Assembly: GCA_036389035.1 (NCBI GenBank) | Contig: DASVQQ010000018.1 | Span: 124,001-188,000 of the forward strand | DNA from: Jatrophihabitans sp. | Lineage (GTDB): Bacteria > Actinomycetota > Actinomycetes > Mycobacteriales > Jatrophihabitantaceae | Length of the DNA: 64,000 nucleotides | Direction of reading: 5' to 3' | In this document: positions 15,629 to 23,870 of the stretch, piece after piece | Layout of the letters: each line of letters starts with the position of its first letter | Position numbering within the stretch: position 1 is the stretch's first letter | Notes under the pieces: generated by a model | What the model saw: only the letters and a program-made list of their open reading frames with translations | Told to the model about the DNA's origin: nothing | Database searches by the model: none | Position numbers and translations under genes: made by a program

Positions 15629-16101
15629 GCCGCGAACGGTAGGCCGCTAAGATCACATCGGCACGCATTAGTTACGCAGCTGACAAGTCACCGTCGTCAC
15701 ACCAAGCGTGAAGCCGGAGCTTCTGCTGTCCTTCAGACCAGCGGACCCGCGTGACCCGCTTAACGTCGATGGCGCGCCGCGGCTGCTCTCACACCTGCAC
15801 TGGATGAGCTTTCGGTCGGCAACCGTTCACGCCGCCGGTCCCTCGCTCTCCTGAGGTGGGTGCGCAAACAGCCGGGCTGCTGGAGTTGACATTTAAAGAA
15901 GTGCCCGCCAAAAGGTGCCGCGATCGGAATGCCGAGCGGTACAGCGACCGGTATACCGTGGTGGAGGTGGTGGGACGGGTACTCGAACTTTCCACAACCC
16001 CTGTTATATGAACAAATCAATCGCCTACTTCCGGTCGAGTCTGCGATAAAACCATCGATATCACCCACACCGCGCGTCCACGCTTTTCACCGCCGTCTCT
16101 C
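15629..16101. other. Intergenic region containing 44-bp element R1
   Basis: About 470 bases between the cyclase start and the third HTH gene. It contains the R1 repeat (15921-15964) and AT-richer sequence around 15890-16080. The cyclase promoter must lie near 15629-15750. No ORF with supporting signals was seen. Confidence 0.4.
15921..15964 (+). repeat. 44-bp island repeat R1
   Basis: Begins CGATCGGAATGCCGAGCGGT and ends ACCGTGGTGG. It differs from R2 (19157-19200) at 3 of 44 positions. It contains short palindromic blocks (ACCG/CGGT), as protein-binding or recombination sites do. An HTH gene begins about 140-200 nt downstream. Confidence 0.8.
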
Positions 16102-16434
16102 CCGGACCCCATCCAGCAGCTCCTCGACGACTACCAGGCCGGCACATCAGCCAATCAACTGGCAGTGCGCTATTGCCTCAGCCGTGGCAGCGTACAGAGG
16201 CTAGTGCGACAGTCAGGTGTTCGTCGTCGCTACCAAGCCATGACTGACCTCGAAGTTGACCACGCTAGTGAGCTCTATCGATCAGGTCTCACCATCTCCC
16301 AAGTGGCTACCAAGCTGGATCGGCCGTGGTCAACAGTCCAGACGGCGCTGACGCGCCAGGGCGTGGTGATGCGTAGTCGGCATGATTACCGATTCACATC
16401 ATCTGCTGAGAGTCCAAGGGCCGTGCGGAGCTGA
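16102..16434 (+). CDS. Helix-turn-helix protein, copy 3 (two HTH units)
   Basis: The frame reads IQQLLDDYQAGTSANQLAVR followed by YCLSRGSVQRLVRQSGVRRR, then a second unit LYRSGLTISQVATKLDRPWS ending VVMRSRHDYRF. Two tandem recombinase-type HTH motifs of this form define the small family also seen at 14351 and 19197. The true start is uncertain: GTG 16165 falls inside the first HTH, and no good ribosome binding site lies upstream. It follows R1. Its last 49 bases overlap the convergent 180-aa gene. It probably binds DNA; there is no recombinase catalytic domain. Confidence 0.5.
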   Translation, partial: PDPIQQLLDDYQAGTSANQLAVRYCLSRGSVQRLVRQSGVRRRYQAMTDLEVDHASELYRSGLTISQVATKLDRPWSTVQTALTRQGVVMRSRHDYRFTSSAESPRAVRS

Positions 16435-16928
16435 TCGAAATATTCATCGGCACCGTCAAGGGATCGAGCTGGCAACAGCACATTCCATCCTCGACCGTTC
16501 ACTGCAATGGAACCCTTTTCAAGTCGAGCAGGGCCGCTGCCATCCCCATAGTTGCTCTTCGGGATTCGGAGGCTTCGACCGGTCCATTTTATAGACTCAC
16601 AAGGAGCTGGGACCTTTGAGTGAACGGTGATGTTCACAGTGCCAAAATCCTGGGACGGGTCACGGGATTCCTCATCAGCCGCACCTGAGTATTCTGCAAA
16701 AATGAAGCCTGTACCCGTAATCACGAAAACCGACCCCACCCGTGCGTTGAACTCAGAAAGCTCTGTGTCCACCACAACATCGGCAAATTCGACCTGGGAC
16801 GCTTTGATGTGATACGCGAGGAACCAATAAAAGTATCTCCCTGGCCCCATCTGCGAATTAGGCAGCGGGCAAAAGCTTTCGATCTTCGCTTGCAGCTCAT
16901 ATTGTTCACTGGTACTAGGCTTCGTCAT
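16386..16928 (-). CDS. Unrecognised protein, 180 aa, likely leaderless
   Basis: ATG 16928 is the best start: no ribosome binding site precedes it, but a TATAAT lies 6 nt upstream, as in leaderless actinobacterial genes. The protein is mixed alpha/beta, with an FYWFLAYHIKASQVEFADVV segment, a central beta-rich stretch (VGSVFVITGTGFIF) and no signal peptide or transmembrane helix. GC content is well below that of the flanking backbone, suggesting recent acquisition. No family is recognised. It lies between the cyclase and HEPN-like genes on the same strand, but the gaps are too long to assume one operon. Confidence 0.65.
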   Translation of the reverse strand: MTKPSTSEQYELQAKIESFCPLPNSQMGPGRYFYWFLAYHIKASQVEFADVVVDTELSEFNARVGSVFVITGTGFIFAEYSGAADEESRDPSQDFGTVNITVHSKVPAPCESIKWTGRSLRIPKSNYGDGSGPARLEKGSIAVNGRGWNVLLPARSLDGADEYFDQLRTALGLSADDVNR

Positions 16929-16934
16929 GGTCGA

Positions 16935-16940
16935 ATTATA
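16935..16940 (-). promoter_or_regulatory. Candidate -10 box for leaderless transcript
   Basis: TATAAT on the minus strand, 6 nt before ATG 16928, within a strongly AT-rich stretch (16926-16965). With transcription starting at or next to the ATG this would give a leaderless mRNA. No good -35 lies 16-18 nt upstream. Confidence 0.4.
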
Positions 16941-17039
16941 TGTCAAATGTAAATAAGTTGGTGGCTTGAGTAACCCTGCTATGCGCGGCGGCAAGACCAG
17001 CCGCGGGTAAGTCCTCATGAAGCAATCGTGCCGCTGGGC

Positions 17040-17138
17040 TCAGCCCAGCACAGCCGCTCCCGCGACGCCCGCTGCCACTGCAGCCAAGGACTGGAGTAGT
17101 GCACGGCTAACCATCGAGACGTAACCTTTAGCAGCCAC
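17040..17138 (-). CDS. Small hydrophobic peptide, 32 aa
   Basis: GTG 17138 is preceded by a perfect AAGGAGG 8 nt upstream. This is the only strong site in the region and decides the start inside a longer open frame. The peptide begins VAAKGYVSMVSRALLQSLAA and ends in an Ala/Val/Gly-rich hydrophobic segment, so it would form one membrane helix with a short charged N-terminus. Such peptides occur as type I toxins, regulators or membrane effectors. No antisense RNA or immunity gene can be shown by eye. Confidence 0.4.
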   Translation of the reverse strand: MAAKGYVSMVSRALLQSLAAVAAGVAGAAVLG

Positions 17139-17363
17139 GGCCACCACCTCCTTTCTGTCCTTGACCTTCATTGCTGGTTCACGGTGCGAGGTCAGGACCA
17201 GAGACAAGGTGCTCATGAACGTAACAGCGCCAGCTACTGCGGCTGTGTGGAACCCGTGAACCGGGCTCAACCCAGCGACGCCGAAATTATCGCACGTAGG
17301 TGAGCCTGCCCACCAGCCTCTATGACTTCGTTGAAGCAGCGCGCATACGCTATGCATCCTGCG

Positions 17364-17990
17364 CTACTCACTCTGATCGACCTCGTCTAAGCCGGCTACG
17401 TAAGCATCTATGCACTGTTGCAGCGCCATGAGCGAGAGCGGAACGATCTCATCGAGGTCGACATCACCGTGATCTTCGAACGTGCCAATGTCAAGCTCAA
17501 TCGAGGTCCAGAAGCGTCGAATGGCTTTCAGGATGGTCAATGCGTCCGTTAATAGGTCCAGGTCCGGCTCCAAGTCCGGATCGATGATGTACTTGATGAG
17601 TTCGTGGCTCAACTCGTGGCGATGGCTGTAGATCGCCGTCAACCGATCAGCTTGCTCGAGGGTGAGCGCACCGCCCTCTACCAGCCAGAGCACGGAAGCA
17701 CGGAACTTGTTCTTTGGGGCCTTGCGAAGCACCTGGGCCTCGTAATTGACTTCGTCATACGTCCACACGCGATCCTGGAACCCTGTCCGGTAGAACAGGC
17801 GCACCTCGTCGACGACCGACTGCTTGATCATCTCGTGGGTGATCTGATACAAGCCAGCGAACGCCAGCGTGGCTCTAATCCGGGCCGGTGCCAGCTTGGC
17901 TTCAAGGCGGGCGGCGTAGCCCGCAGGATCATCGTGGTAGCTCACGTCGGTAAGTGTGCGATCGAAGGGTGCGCCCCACGGCACCGACAC
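17364..17990 (-). CDS. HEPN-like domain protein, 208 aa
   Basis: The all-helical-looking protein contains HRHELSHELIKY with Arg124 and His129, an R-x4-H motif as in the active site of HEPN ribonucleases and HEPN-like defence proteins. The surrounding hydrophobic helices fit that fold, but overall similarity is weak, so the assignment is tentative. The start is GTG 17990 by frame length; the ribosome binding site is weak. It is divergent from the Abi_C pseudogene 36 nt away, so the two may have formed one abortive-infection locus. Confidence 0.45.
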   Translation of the reverse strand: MSVPWGAPFDRTLTDVSYHDDPAGYAARLEAKLAPARIRATLAFAGLYQITHEMIKQSVVDEVRLFYRTGFQDRVWTYDEVNYEAQVLRKAPKNKFRASVLWLVEGGALTLEQADRLTAIYSHRHELSHELIKYIIDPDLEPDLDLLTDALTILKAIRRFWTSIELDIGTFEDHGDVDLDEIVPLSLMALQQCIDAYVAGLDEVDQSE

Positions 17991-18026
17991 TCAGCCGGCC
18001 CCTGAGTCCGATAGCCGAAGTAGCCT

Positions 18027-19035
18027 GTGTACCTACCGACGACCATCGGAGACTTGCAGGGGACGAGAGTGCGTAGACAGGACGATTCGCCGACCGCCGC
18101 GCGGACGCGCATCACGGAGCTCACGCGCCGTGACCTCCTGGACAGCCTTGTATTGTCACGAACCTGGTGGCCGGGTCGGCTGGAGGAGGTCGCGTTCCTC
18201 AACCGAATCTATGACCTGTCGGCGTTGCCGAGTACGGACAGCCGCTATAAGGACGCGGCCGGTGACATTCATCAGCATCGGGTCTACAACGACGATTGGG
18301 ATGCCTACTGGGTCTTCGATGATCCGCGGTTCGAGCTACGTAGGGGGCCAGATGAAGTGTTGCTGCGCTTCCTCGCTGAGATGCTGCATCCCGTCGTTCG
18401 GAACGCTGATGAGGTGGATGAGTTGCTCACGCGCTTTAACGAAGCGCTCCGGCCAGACGGATACGAGCTAGCCGTCGTCGGCTCCATGAGCGGTCGTCCG
18501 ATCTTCGGCGGCCGACCCCGCGAGTCCTTCCACGGCGATTGACCCGACCTCGCGCTCAACGGGCGCCCGCCCGAGCTGCTAACCGATCCGAAGGTCCTCC
18601 ATGAACATCTGGACCGGATCGAGAATTCAGTAGCCAAGGATCCGGCCGCAGCCATCGCCTCCTCGAAGGAGCTACTGGAAAGCCTATGCAAGATCATCCT
18701 CGATCGAGCAGGCGAAACGTACAACAGGAATGACGATCTACCGGCGCTGTACAAAGCAGGTCGCAACGCTACTGAACCTGCGAGCAGACGCGGTGCCTGA
18801 AAGTACGAAGGGCAGTCAATCAGCAGCGATGATCCTACGAACGCTAACGACAACGGTGCAGGGACTAGCGGAGCTGCGGAACGAACTCGGTCTCGGTCAT
18901 GGGCGATCCGCTGCAAGCCCAGCGCTCGCCCGGCACGCTCGCCTAGCACTCAACAGCGCCGTCGCAGTGAGCGAGTTCCTGCTCGACACCTGGCACCAGC
19001 GCGTTGACTCGGGCGTGCTCGTACTCGTGAGCTGA
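18027..19035 (+). pseudogene. Abortive-infection (Abi_C domain) gene, broken
   Basis: The first 171 codons end at TGA 18540-18542, but the same frame continues as coding-quality sequence (DLALNGRPPELLTDPKVLHE). Near 18757 one extra G shifts the frame; after correction it reads LYKAVATLLNLRADAVPEST and then LAELRNELGLGHGRS and SEFLLDTWHQR. The last part is the Abi_C domain, with its RN-x5-GHG signature. One nonsense change and one insertion inactivate it, unless either is a sequencing error. The intact protein would be about 335 aa. The domain occurs in phage-exclusion proteins, often with HEPN-type folds. Confidence 0.75.
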
Positions 19036-19156
19036 TCAGAACGCGTCGTGGCCCCTACCGAAGCGCTACGCGCTGCACCAGATGGTTAGCAGTGCGTTCG
19101 CACGAGCATGGTTCAACCCCGGCCGGCGCGCTCGGAACCGCCCGGATACCCCCGAG

Positions 19157-19200
19157 CGATCGGAATACCGAGCGGTACAGCGACCGGTACGCCGTGGTGG
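19157..19200 (+). repeat. 44-bp island repeat R2
   Basis: Begins CGATCGGAATACCGAGCGGT and ends GCCGTGGTGG. It differs from both R1 and R3 at 3 of 44 positions. It joins directly onto the HTH copy 2 region, whose homology to copy 1 starts at the final GTGG. Confidence 0.85.
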
Positions 19201-19673
19201 TCCTCACGGGAGTTAGTTCGAACCTTCGGAAAGACTTCCAGGCTTTGTCGTTCCGGCCGCAAGCCAACCGATCGACGACCGCTGCACGACCTCCGCGGCA
19301 GGTCCAGACCCGACTCGCGGGTGCTGAGATCGCCCAGCTGATCGCCGCCTACCAGGTCGGTACCAAGATCAACCAGCTGGCCACCGACTTCGGCATCAAC
19401 CGCAACACCGTCAGCTCCATCCTGCGTCGCAGCGGCGTGGGGCCTCTCCAGCGAGGTCTTTCTGCTGATGGTATTGCGCAGGTGGTCTGCTGTACCTCGC
19501 AGGCTGGTCCCTTGTCCGTATCGGGAGCCAGTTCTGATTGCACTGCGGAGACGGTGCGACAGGCCCTGAGCCGGTCTGGTGTGGCCCAGCGACCTCAAGC
19601 GGACCTGAGACTGTTATCCGGTTTGGCAGGCCGATCTAAATTTGAAATTTGGGCAAGCAGAGTGGAGAGCTAG
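19197..19673 (+). pseudogene. Helix-turn-helix protein, copy 2, degenerate
   Basis: The frame has RQVQTRLAGAEIAQLIAAYQ, then LATDFGINRNTVSSILRR as the first HTH. The second HTH is recognisable only by switching frames: YLAGWSLVRIGSQF in one frame and CTAETVRQALSRSGV in another, implying two compensating indels. The first half could still fold and bind DNA. It follows R2 directly and overlaps the start of the next gene, so it may act as its leader. The family resembles the DNA-binding end of serine recombinases but lacks the catalytic domain. Confidence 0.55.
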
Positions 19674-20701
19674 TGCCGAATCGTCACAGCCACAGCGGCT
19701 TCTTTAGCCCATTAGTGGTACAGGGCATCGAACATCGCTTCGCCAGCGTCCATGAATACGTTCGACCGAAGCTCTGGGCGCACGCGATCCAGCCTCAGTA
19801 CGCCGAGCTGCGTGCGTGGATAAATGACCAGGTCGACGGGTTTGACCGGATGGCTGTCGGTGAACTGCTAAGTCGACTGGGTGACCCGGCCAGGCACACG
19901 CAGGTAGTCGCGGAGCTAGCTACCGGCGCTGCAATGCGCACGCACGGCTACAGCGTGCAGTTCAACCCGACGATCGATGACCTCACACCAGACCTGATTG
20001 TCACCGACGACGAAGGCCACCGGCTGATGGCCGAAGTATGGACCCGCGGCCTTGCCGAGGATGCAGTCTCGCGGAACAAGCAGTGGGCCGGCCTGGCTCA
20101 GCGAATCAGAAAGGTACCGGCCCCCGTCGCACTCGCAGCCAGCGCGGCCCAGCCCGGCGGTGCTGCTCCGCCGGACGCCAGAATGCGCAAACGTATGGAG
20201 GCAGAGCTGCGACGATGGCTGATCGAACCCCGCCGAGTTGGCGCCAGCTACCGCTGCGACGATCTCATCTTCCGAGTCGTCGGCACCACGACAACGGGAT
20301 ACGCGGAACTCCTCCCCATCCGTGAGGCTGCTGCCACCGATCGCAAGGACGTCGTGGAAGCAATCGAACGGAAGGTCAAAAAATACCGCCGCCTGGCAGA
20401 CAGACATGACATGCCGTTCATTGTCGTGCTCAGCGCCGACGACGGCACCGGCCTTACGGCGGATCACGTCGACAGCATTCTCGAGGGCAACAACACGGTG
20501 ACCATGAACATCCCGATCGACGCCGTCGGCCCCATCGATTCCGGCCCCATCGAGCTGAGGATGACCGATGCGCCACCCAGATTCGATCCGGCCCTGTCCG
20601 CTGTCGCCTGGTTAGACGTCAACAACGGAGCCGACGCCCAGTTGGTCGCATGGGACCTGCCAACAGCTGCCCGTACAGTGCAAACTGTTGACGCTGATTA
20701 G
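19673..20701 (+). CDS. PD-(D/E)xK nuclease-like protein, 342 aa
   Basis: GTG 19673 is chosen because GGAG lies 5 nt upstream; a TTG at 19649 is also in frame. Around residues 105-125 the sequence LTPDLIVTDDEGHRLMAEVW gives the PD ... (D/E)-x-hydrophobic spacing of restriction-endonuclease-like folds, although the lysine is replaced by Trp. The rest is mixed alpha/beta with a charged helix (RKDVVEAIERKVKKYRRLAD). No transmembrane segment or partner gene is seen. A nuclease role in defence or element maintenance is possible, but catalysis is doubtful because of the missing lysine. Confidence 0.5.
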   Translation: MPNRHSHSGFFSPLVVQGIEHRFASVHEYVRPKLWAHAIQPQYAELRAWINDQVDGFDRMAVGELLSRLGDPARHTQVVAELATGAAMRTHGYSVQFNPTIDDLTPDLIVTDDEGHRLMAEVWTRGLAEDAVSRNKQWAGLAQRIRKVPAPVALAASAAQPGGAAPPDARMRKRMEAELRRWLIEPRRVGASYRCDDLIFRVVGTTTTGYAELLPIREAAATDRKDVVEAIERKVKKYRRLADRHDMPFIVVLSADDGTGLTADHVDSILEGNNTVTMNIPIDAVGPIDSGPIELRMTDAPPRFDPALSAVAWLDVNNGADAQLVAWDLPTAARTVQTVDAD

Positions 20702-20783
20702 CCAGGCCAGTGATAGTACACCTGCGTGGACAGCTTATCGTGCCGCGAGGGCGTGCACGCCGAATCCCGCCCTGACGAAAAAC

Positions 20784-21899
20784 CTATCTGTGTCGGGCCG
20801 TCATTCTTTCCGTAAGTAATCGAGAAATTGTGGCAGCGACGTGGACCGCACCGTTGTCCAATGCCTCGCGGCTGACTGCCTCATCCGGTTCAAGGCGAAC
20901 AGGATTGCCACCGAGGCCAAAAGAGATGCTGTTAGCGTTCCGCAGCTCGTTGAGCGTGCCAACCGCCAGCATCATCGTCGGTTCGACTCCAGCGGCGATC
21001 GCCACCGTGCTCGAATGGATCACCTGAAGTGCGCCAACCAATCGGAGCGACATCGTGATCTGCTTAGTGACATCTGCAGGATCAAAAATCGCCGCCATCG
21101 ACCCTCGGGGTAAAGCAGTGACCATTGATACCTGTCCGCTAGCGCTGACTCGCACTTGGCGGAGCTGGGCGTCAACCGGCTGATTCCACTGCCGTGAGGC
21201 GGCCGGAAAATCTGCAAAGACTGTTCCGTCTCCGGATGTGACGTCAATCGCCGCGGTTGCTGCTACGACATTGGAGCGCCGCAGGGCCGACGCCAGTCCA
21301 TCAGCAACCTGCAGCATTTCACGCCCTGTCCGAAGCGGCTGCTCGATTGGTATCACGTGGACTTCCAACATCGCTTCAGCGGTGTTAGCTCCATAATCAG
21401 ATGACCAGTCCGATTTCCACGTGACAGCCGGTGGGCCTGGCAGGGCCTCATAGGTGACGCCTCGCGGCCTGGTCTCAAGGTTACGGATTGCGGCTACGAC
21501 CTTTGCTTGGAGGTCTGCTGCGTTGGTGAAAGTGTCGTAGAAAATGCCTGTGCCGTAATCACCGACGAGCCGAACGAACTCCTCCTGGTCGGGCTCCAGC
21601 GTCACCCCTTGCTTGCGGAAGACCAGGCGCGGAATACCCGCTGTCTGGGCAGCCACGAACTCGTCATGGGTAGCCGACTGTCCGGTCTCAGGAAACCGGT
21701 AGCCGTACTTCGGACCCAGCAGGAGTAAGTAGACATCGCTACCGGCAACGCCATCGAGACACGCTTGTCTCGATGGCACCCCTTGCGGGCCAAAGTCTTC
21801 GAACCGCACGGGCATATAACCGAGAGCCGAGATCAGACCCGGCAGGGCGTCACGCTCGGCCTCCAGCCCCTGGCGGACACTGCTAATGAAGACACGCAT
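20784..21899 (-). CDS. DUF4062 domain protein, 371 aa
   Basis: The first 100 residues are a DUF4062 domain: MRVFISSVRQGLEAERDALP, then CLDGVAGSDVYLLLLGPKYG. This is a TIR-like flavodoxin fold found at the N-terminus of many NTPase and signalling proteins in bacterial conflict systems. The remaining 270 residues are alpha/beta with no recognised domain and no P-loop, unlike large DUF4062-NACHT proteins. The start is ATG 21899. It is a single gene facing the nuclease-like gene. A sensor or adaptor role in defence is inference from the domain. Confidence 0.75.
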   Translation of the reverse strand: MRVFISSVRQGLEAERDALPGLISALGYMPVRFEDFGPQGVPSRQACLDGVAGSDVYLLLLGPKYGYRFPETGQSATHDEFVAAQTAGIPRLVFRKQGVTLEPDQEEFVRLVGDYGTGIFYDTFTNAADLQAKVVAAIRNLETRPRGVTYEALPGPPAVTWKSDWSSDYGANTAEAMLEVHVIPIEQPLRTGREMLQVADGLASALRRSNVVAATAAIDVTSGDGTVFADFPAASRQWNQPVDAQLRQVRVSASGQVSMVTALPRGSMAAIFDPADVTKQITMSLRLVGALQVIHSSTVAIAAGVEPTMMLAVGTLNELRNANSISFGLGGNPVRLEPDEAVSREALDNGAVHVAATISRLLTERMTARHR

Positions 21900-22154
21900 T
21901 CACACATCATCGCGCACCGGTCTGTCAGCATTGAGCGCAACCCGACCATGTCCGGGATGCGGGCATCTGAATCTGGCAGTTGAAACCCGTTCGGACGTCT
22001 GTCAACCTTCTGTACTCCCGCGGGCCGAGGTGCGCTCCCGACGTCGGTTCATGGAAAGCTCAGCGCGAGTGACTTGTTACTCGCTCCCGCGTTCGTGAGC
22101 GCCGAGGTTCGCCGCAGGACGCCGTGCTTCGCGGGGCGTGAGTTTGGCGTTCAC

Positions 22155-23165
22155 TTAATCGTCGCGTTCGGACTCTCCAAAGATGTCAAGCAACAGACTG
22201 AGGTCGGCCGGCTCGGGTGCCGGCGGGGGAGGCAAGTCTGGCAGCAACATTCCCAGTCCGAGGTTCGCGGTCCGCACCGCATATCTCGGCCGTCGTCGTC
22301 CGGTCACCAGGTCCTCGACGAGGTCGTCGATCCACCACACGCTGCCTACATCCGCATTGTGGTCGATGCGCCCGCTGTATACACCCAGAAAATGATGCCG
22401 ACTCGGCATGCCGCCCGACGCCGGTGAATACGCTATGACGGCAGCTCCGGACTGGCCTTCACGGGTCCGGGAATCGATCAGGAATCGTTTACCCTCCCAC
22501 TCCCTCAGCGGGTCTGTTGCGATGCTGCCGCTGATCCACACGGGTGGATCAGTCTCCCGGGTTCCGATGTCGCTGGGGTAGCCCACCACGAAAATTCGGT
22601 CGGCTACAGCAGGTAGGTGTTGCCTGCCGATCTCCCAGTAGCTGTAGCCAAGACGCACGCGTGTGCGGAACGCCGTTGATAAGCGTCCGTTCAACTCGCC
22701 GAGGCCGCGTCCGAGATGCAGGCATACCAAATCGTGCCGGGGCATTTCTAGCTCCTCATGGAGCATCCCGTCGGGGCTGTCCCATGCATACCGTGGCTGC
22801 AAGTCATCGGCTTGCTCGTCTTCCATGTCAATCTGCACGAGGTCGCGCTGATGACCGAGGACGTGGATGCTGACCCTCAGCGCGGCTGGCGAGCATTGCG
22901 TCTGACCGTCCAGCGCCCACTGGATCTCGTTCGGATTTTCGCTCTTCCAGGTGAGCCGTTCGGCCGGAGTCTGCCACCGCCGTCCGGTCGCGACGTGCCA
23001 ATTGGTGAGTAAGAACAGTTCGTCGCCGACGCAGATCAGCGCTCCACTGGCCTTCGGCCCTAATTCCCCCGACGGCCATACCGCTCGAACCAGCGCTGCG
23101 TTGATCGACGGCGGTTGCGGGCGGCTGAAGTCAGCGTCGCCTGATCCTGCTTGTTGCGGAGTCAT
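22155..23165 (-). CDS. Trypsin-like serine protease, 336 aa
   Basis: The catalytic triad of a chymotrypsin-fold protease is visible: His57 in LLTNWHVATG, Asp145 in RHDLVCLHL and Ser239 in TREGQSGAAVIA. No signal peptide is present, so it acts in the cytoplasm, unlike degradative secreted trypsins. It ends in a Pro-rich tail. Cytoplasmic trypsin-like proteases occur as effector modules in several bacterial NTPase-linked conflict systems. Its start overlaps the stop of the upstream 75-aa gene by 4 nt, showing a two-gene operon. The partner may be its sensor, substrate or inhibitor. Confidence 0.85.
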   Translation of the reverse strand: MTPQQAGSGDADFSRPQPPSINAALVRAVWPSGELGPKASGALICVGDELFLLTNWHVATGRRWQTPAERLTWKSENPNEIQWALDGQTQCSPAALRVSIHVLGHQRDLVQIDMEDEQADDLQPRYAWDSPDGMLHEELEMPRHDLVCLHLGRGLGELNGRLSTAFRTRVRLGYSYWEIGRQHLPAVADRIFVVGYPSDIGTRETDPPVWISGSIATDPLREWEGKRFLIDSRTREGQSGAAVIAYSPASGGMPSRHHFLGVYSGRIDHNADVGSVWWIDDLVEDLVTGRRRPRYAVRTANLGLGMLLPDLPPPPAPEPADLSLLLDIFGESERDD

Positions 23166-23389
23166 GCCTCAGTGATCGCCACCACAGTTGCTGAAACATC
23201 GGATGGTGCACCACGCTTGTTGATCAAAGGCAAGCATGCCCGAGCCGCGGCCGCAGACTCCTGGGGAACCCGTACCTCTAATAGCCGATCGCGCCAGACA
23301 AGCTTCGGCACGACCCGCGCGTCCGACCGGATGGTCTGCTCGACGTAGTCCGCGAAGATCGACTTCGCGGGGTCGGACTGCAAGGACAT
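23162..23389 (-). CDS. Small partner protein of trypsin-like protease, 75 aa
   Basis: ATG 23389 follows AGGAG at 6 nt; the longer frame to 23779 runs across the tRNA gene and is not real. The peptide starts MSLQSDPAKSIFADYVEQTI, has a middle beta-hairpin-like LVWRDRLLEVRVPQESA, and ends VSATVVAITEA. It overlaps the protease gene by 4 nt (ATGA). No family is recognised. Tight coupling suggests a direct functional partner, either an inhibitor or a cleavable activator. Confidence 0.65.
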   Translation of the reverse strand: MSLQSDPAKSIFADYVEQTIRSDARVVPKLVWRDRLLEVRVPQESAAAARACLPLINKRGAPSDVSATVVAITEA

Positions 23390-23625
23390 CCTGGCTCCTC
23401 GTCGGTGATAGTGCCTAACTTTAACGATCCCATAACCCACACTGCCTGGCGTGTTCACGCCGCTATCTGGAAGATCGTAGGCGCGCCCTGGCCCGGTAAA
23501 CGCCGCCGACCTCGCGCTTGAGGACTTGCTGGCCGTCATAGCTGAGTTCGGTGCTGCCGCCGCCTGAGCTGCTGATTGAGTACACATGGCACACTCGTCT
23601 GGCTCGGCCACGTGCGATGTCGCAG

Positions 23626-23669
23626 CGGTCGGAATACCGAGCGGTATAGCGACCGGTACACCGTGGTGG
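23626..23669 (+). repeat. 44-bp island repeat R3, touching the tRNA-Ala 3' end
   Basis: Begins CGGTCGGAATACCGAGCGGT and ends ACACCGTGGTGG; its last 6 bases are the 3' end of the tRNA-Ala gene on the other strand. It differs from R2 at 3 of 44 positions. Its place at the tRNA boundary marks it as the inner arm of an attachment site. Confidence 0.85.
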
Positions 23670-23740
23670 AGCTGAGGGGATTCGAACCCCTGGCCCCCTC
23701 GATGCGAACGAGGTGCGCTACCGGACTGCGCCACAGCCCC
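23664..23740 (-). tRNA. tRNA-Ala(CGC)
   Basis: The full cloverleaf is visible on the minus strand: acceptor GGGGCTG paired with CAGCTCC, a D-arm, anticodon stem CCTCG/CGAGG with loop TTCGCAT (anticodon CGC), T-arm AGGGG-TTCGAAT-CCCCT, discriminator A and an encoded CCA. It decodes GCG. Its 3' half is duplicated at 12550-12593, so it served as the integration site of the island to its left on the map. Confidence 0.95.
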
Positions 23741-23870
23741 CAACCAGCTCCGAAGATTACCAGCCTGTCGATCGGCCACTCCCAGGGGCGGCCACGACGC
23801 TCGGCAGGATCACCCAGCGCGATCGCGGCCCGCGTCCTCAGACCGCCCAGCGCGATCAGCGACCGCGCCG

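Noticed and set aside
14657..17990. Complete Pycsar or CBASS operon around the cyclase
   Set aside because: No TIR, four-helix membrane or other cyclic-nucleotide effector is adjacent in the same operon; only the cyclase domain supports the idea.
15921..23669. The 44-bp repeats as a CRISPR array
   Set aside because: The copies are 3-4 kb apart with genes between them and no spacers or cas genes.
23389..23779. Longer form of the 75-aa gene starting at 23779
   Set aside because: It would read through the tRNA-Ala gene and the R3 repeat; ATG 23389 has its own ribosome binding site.
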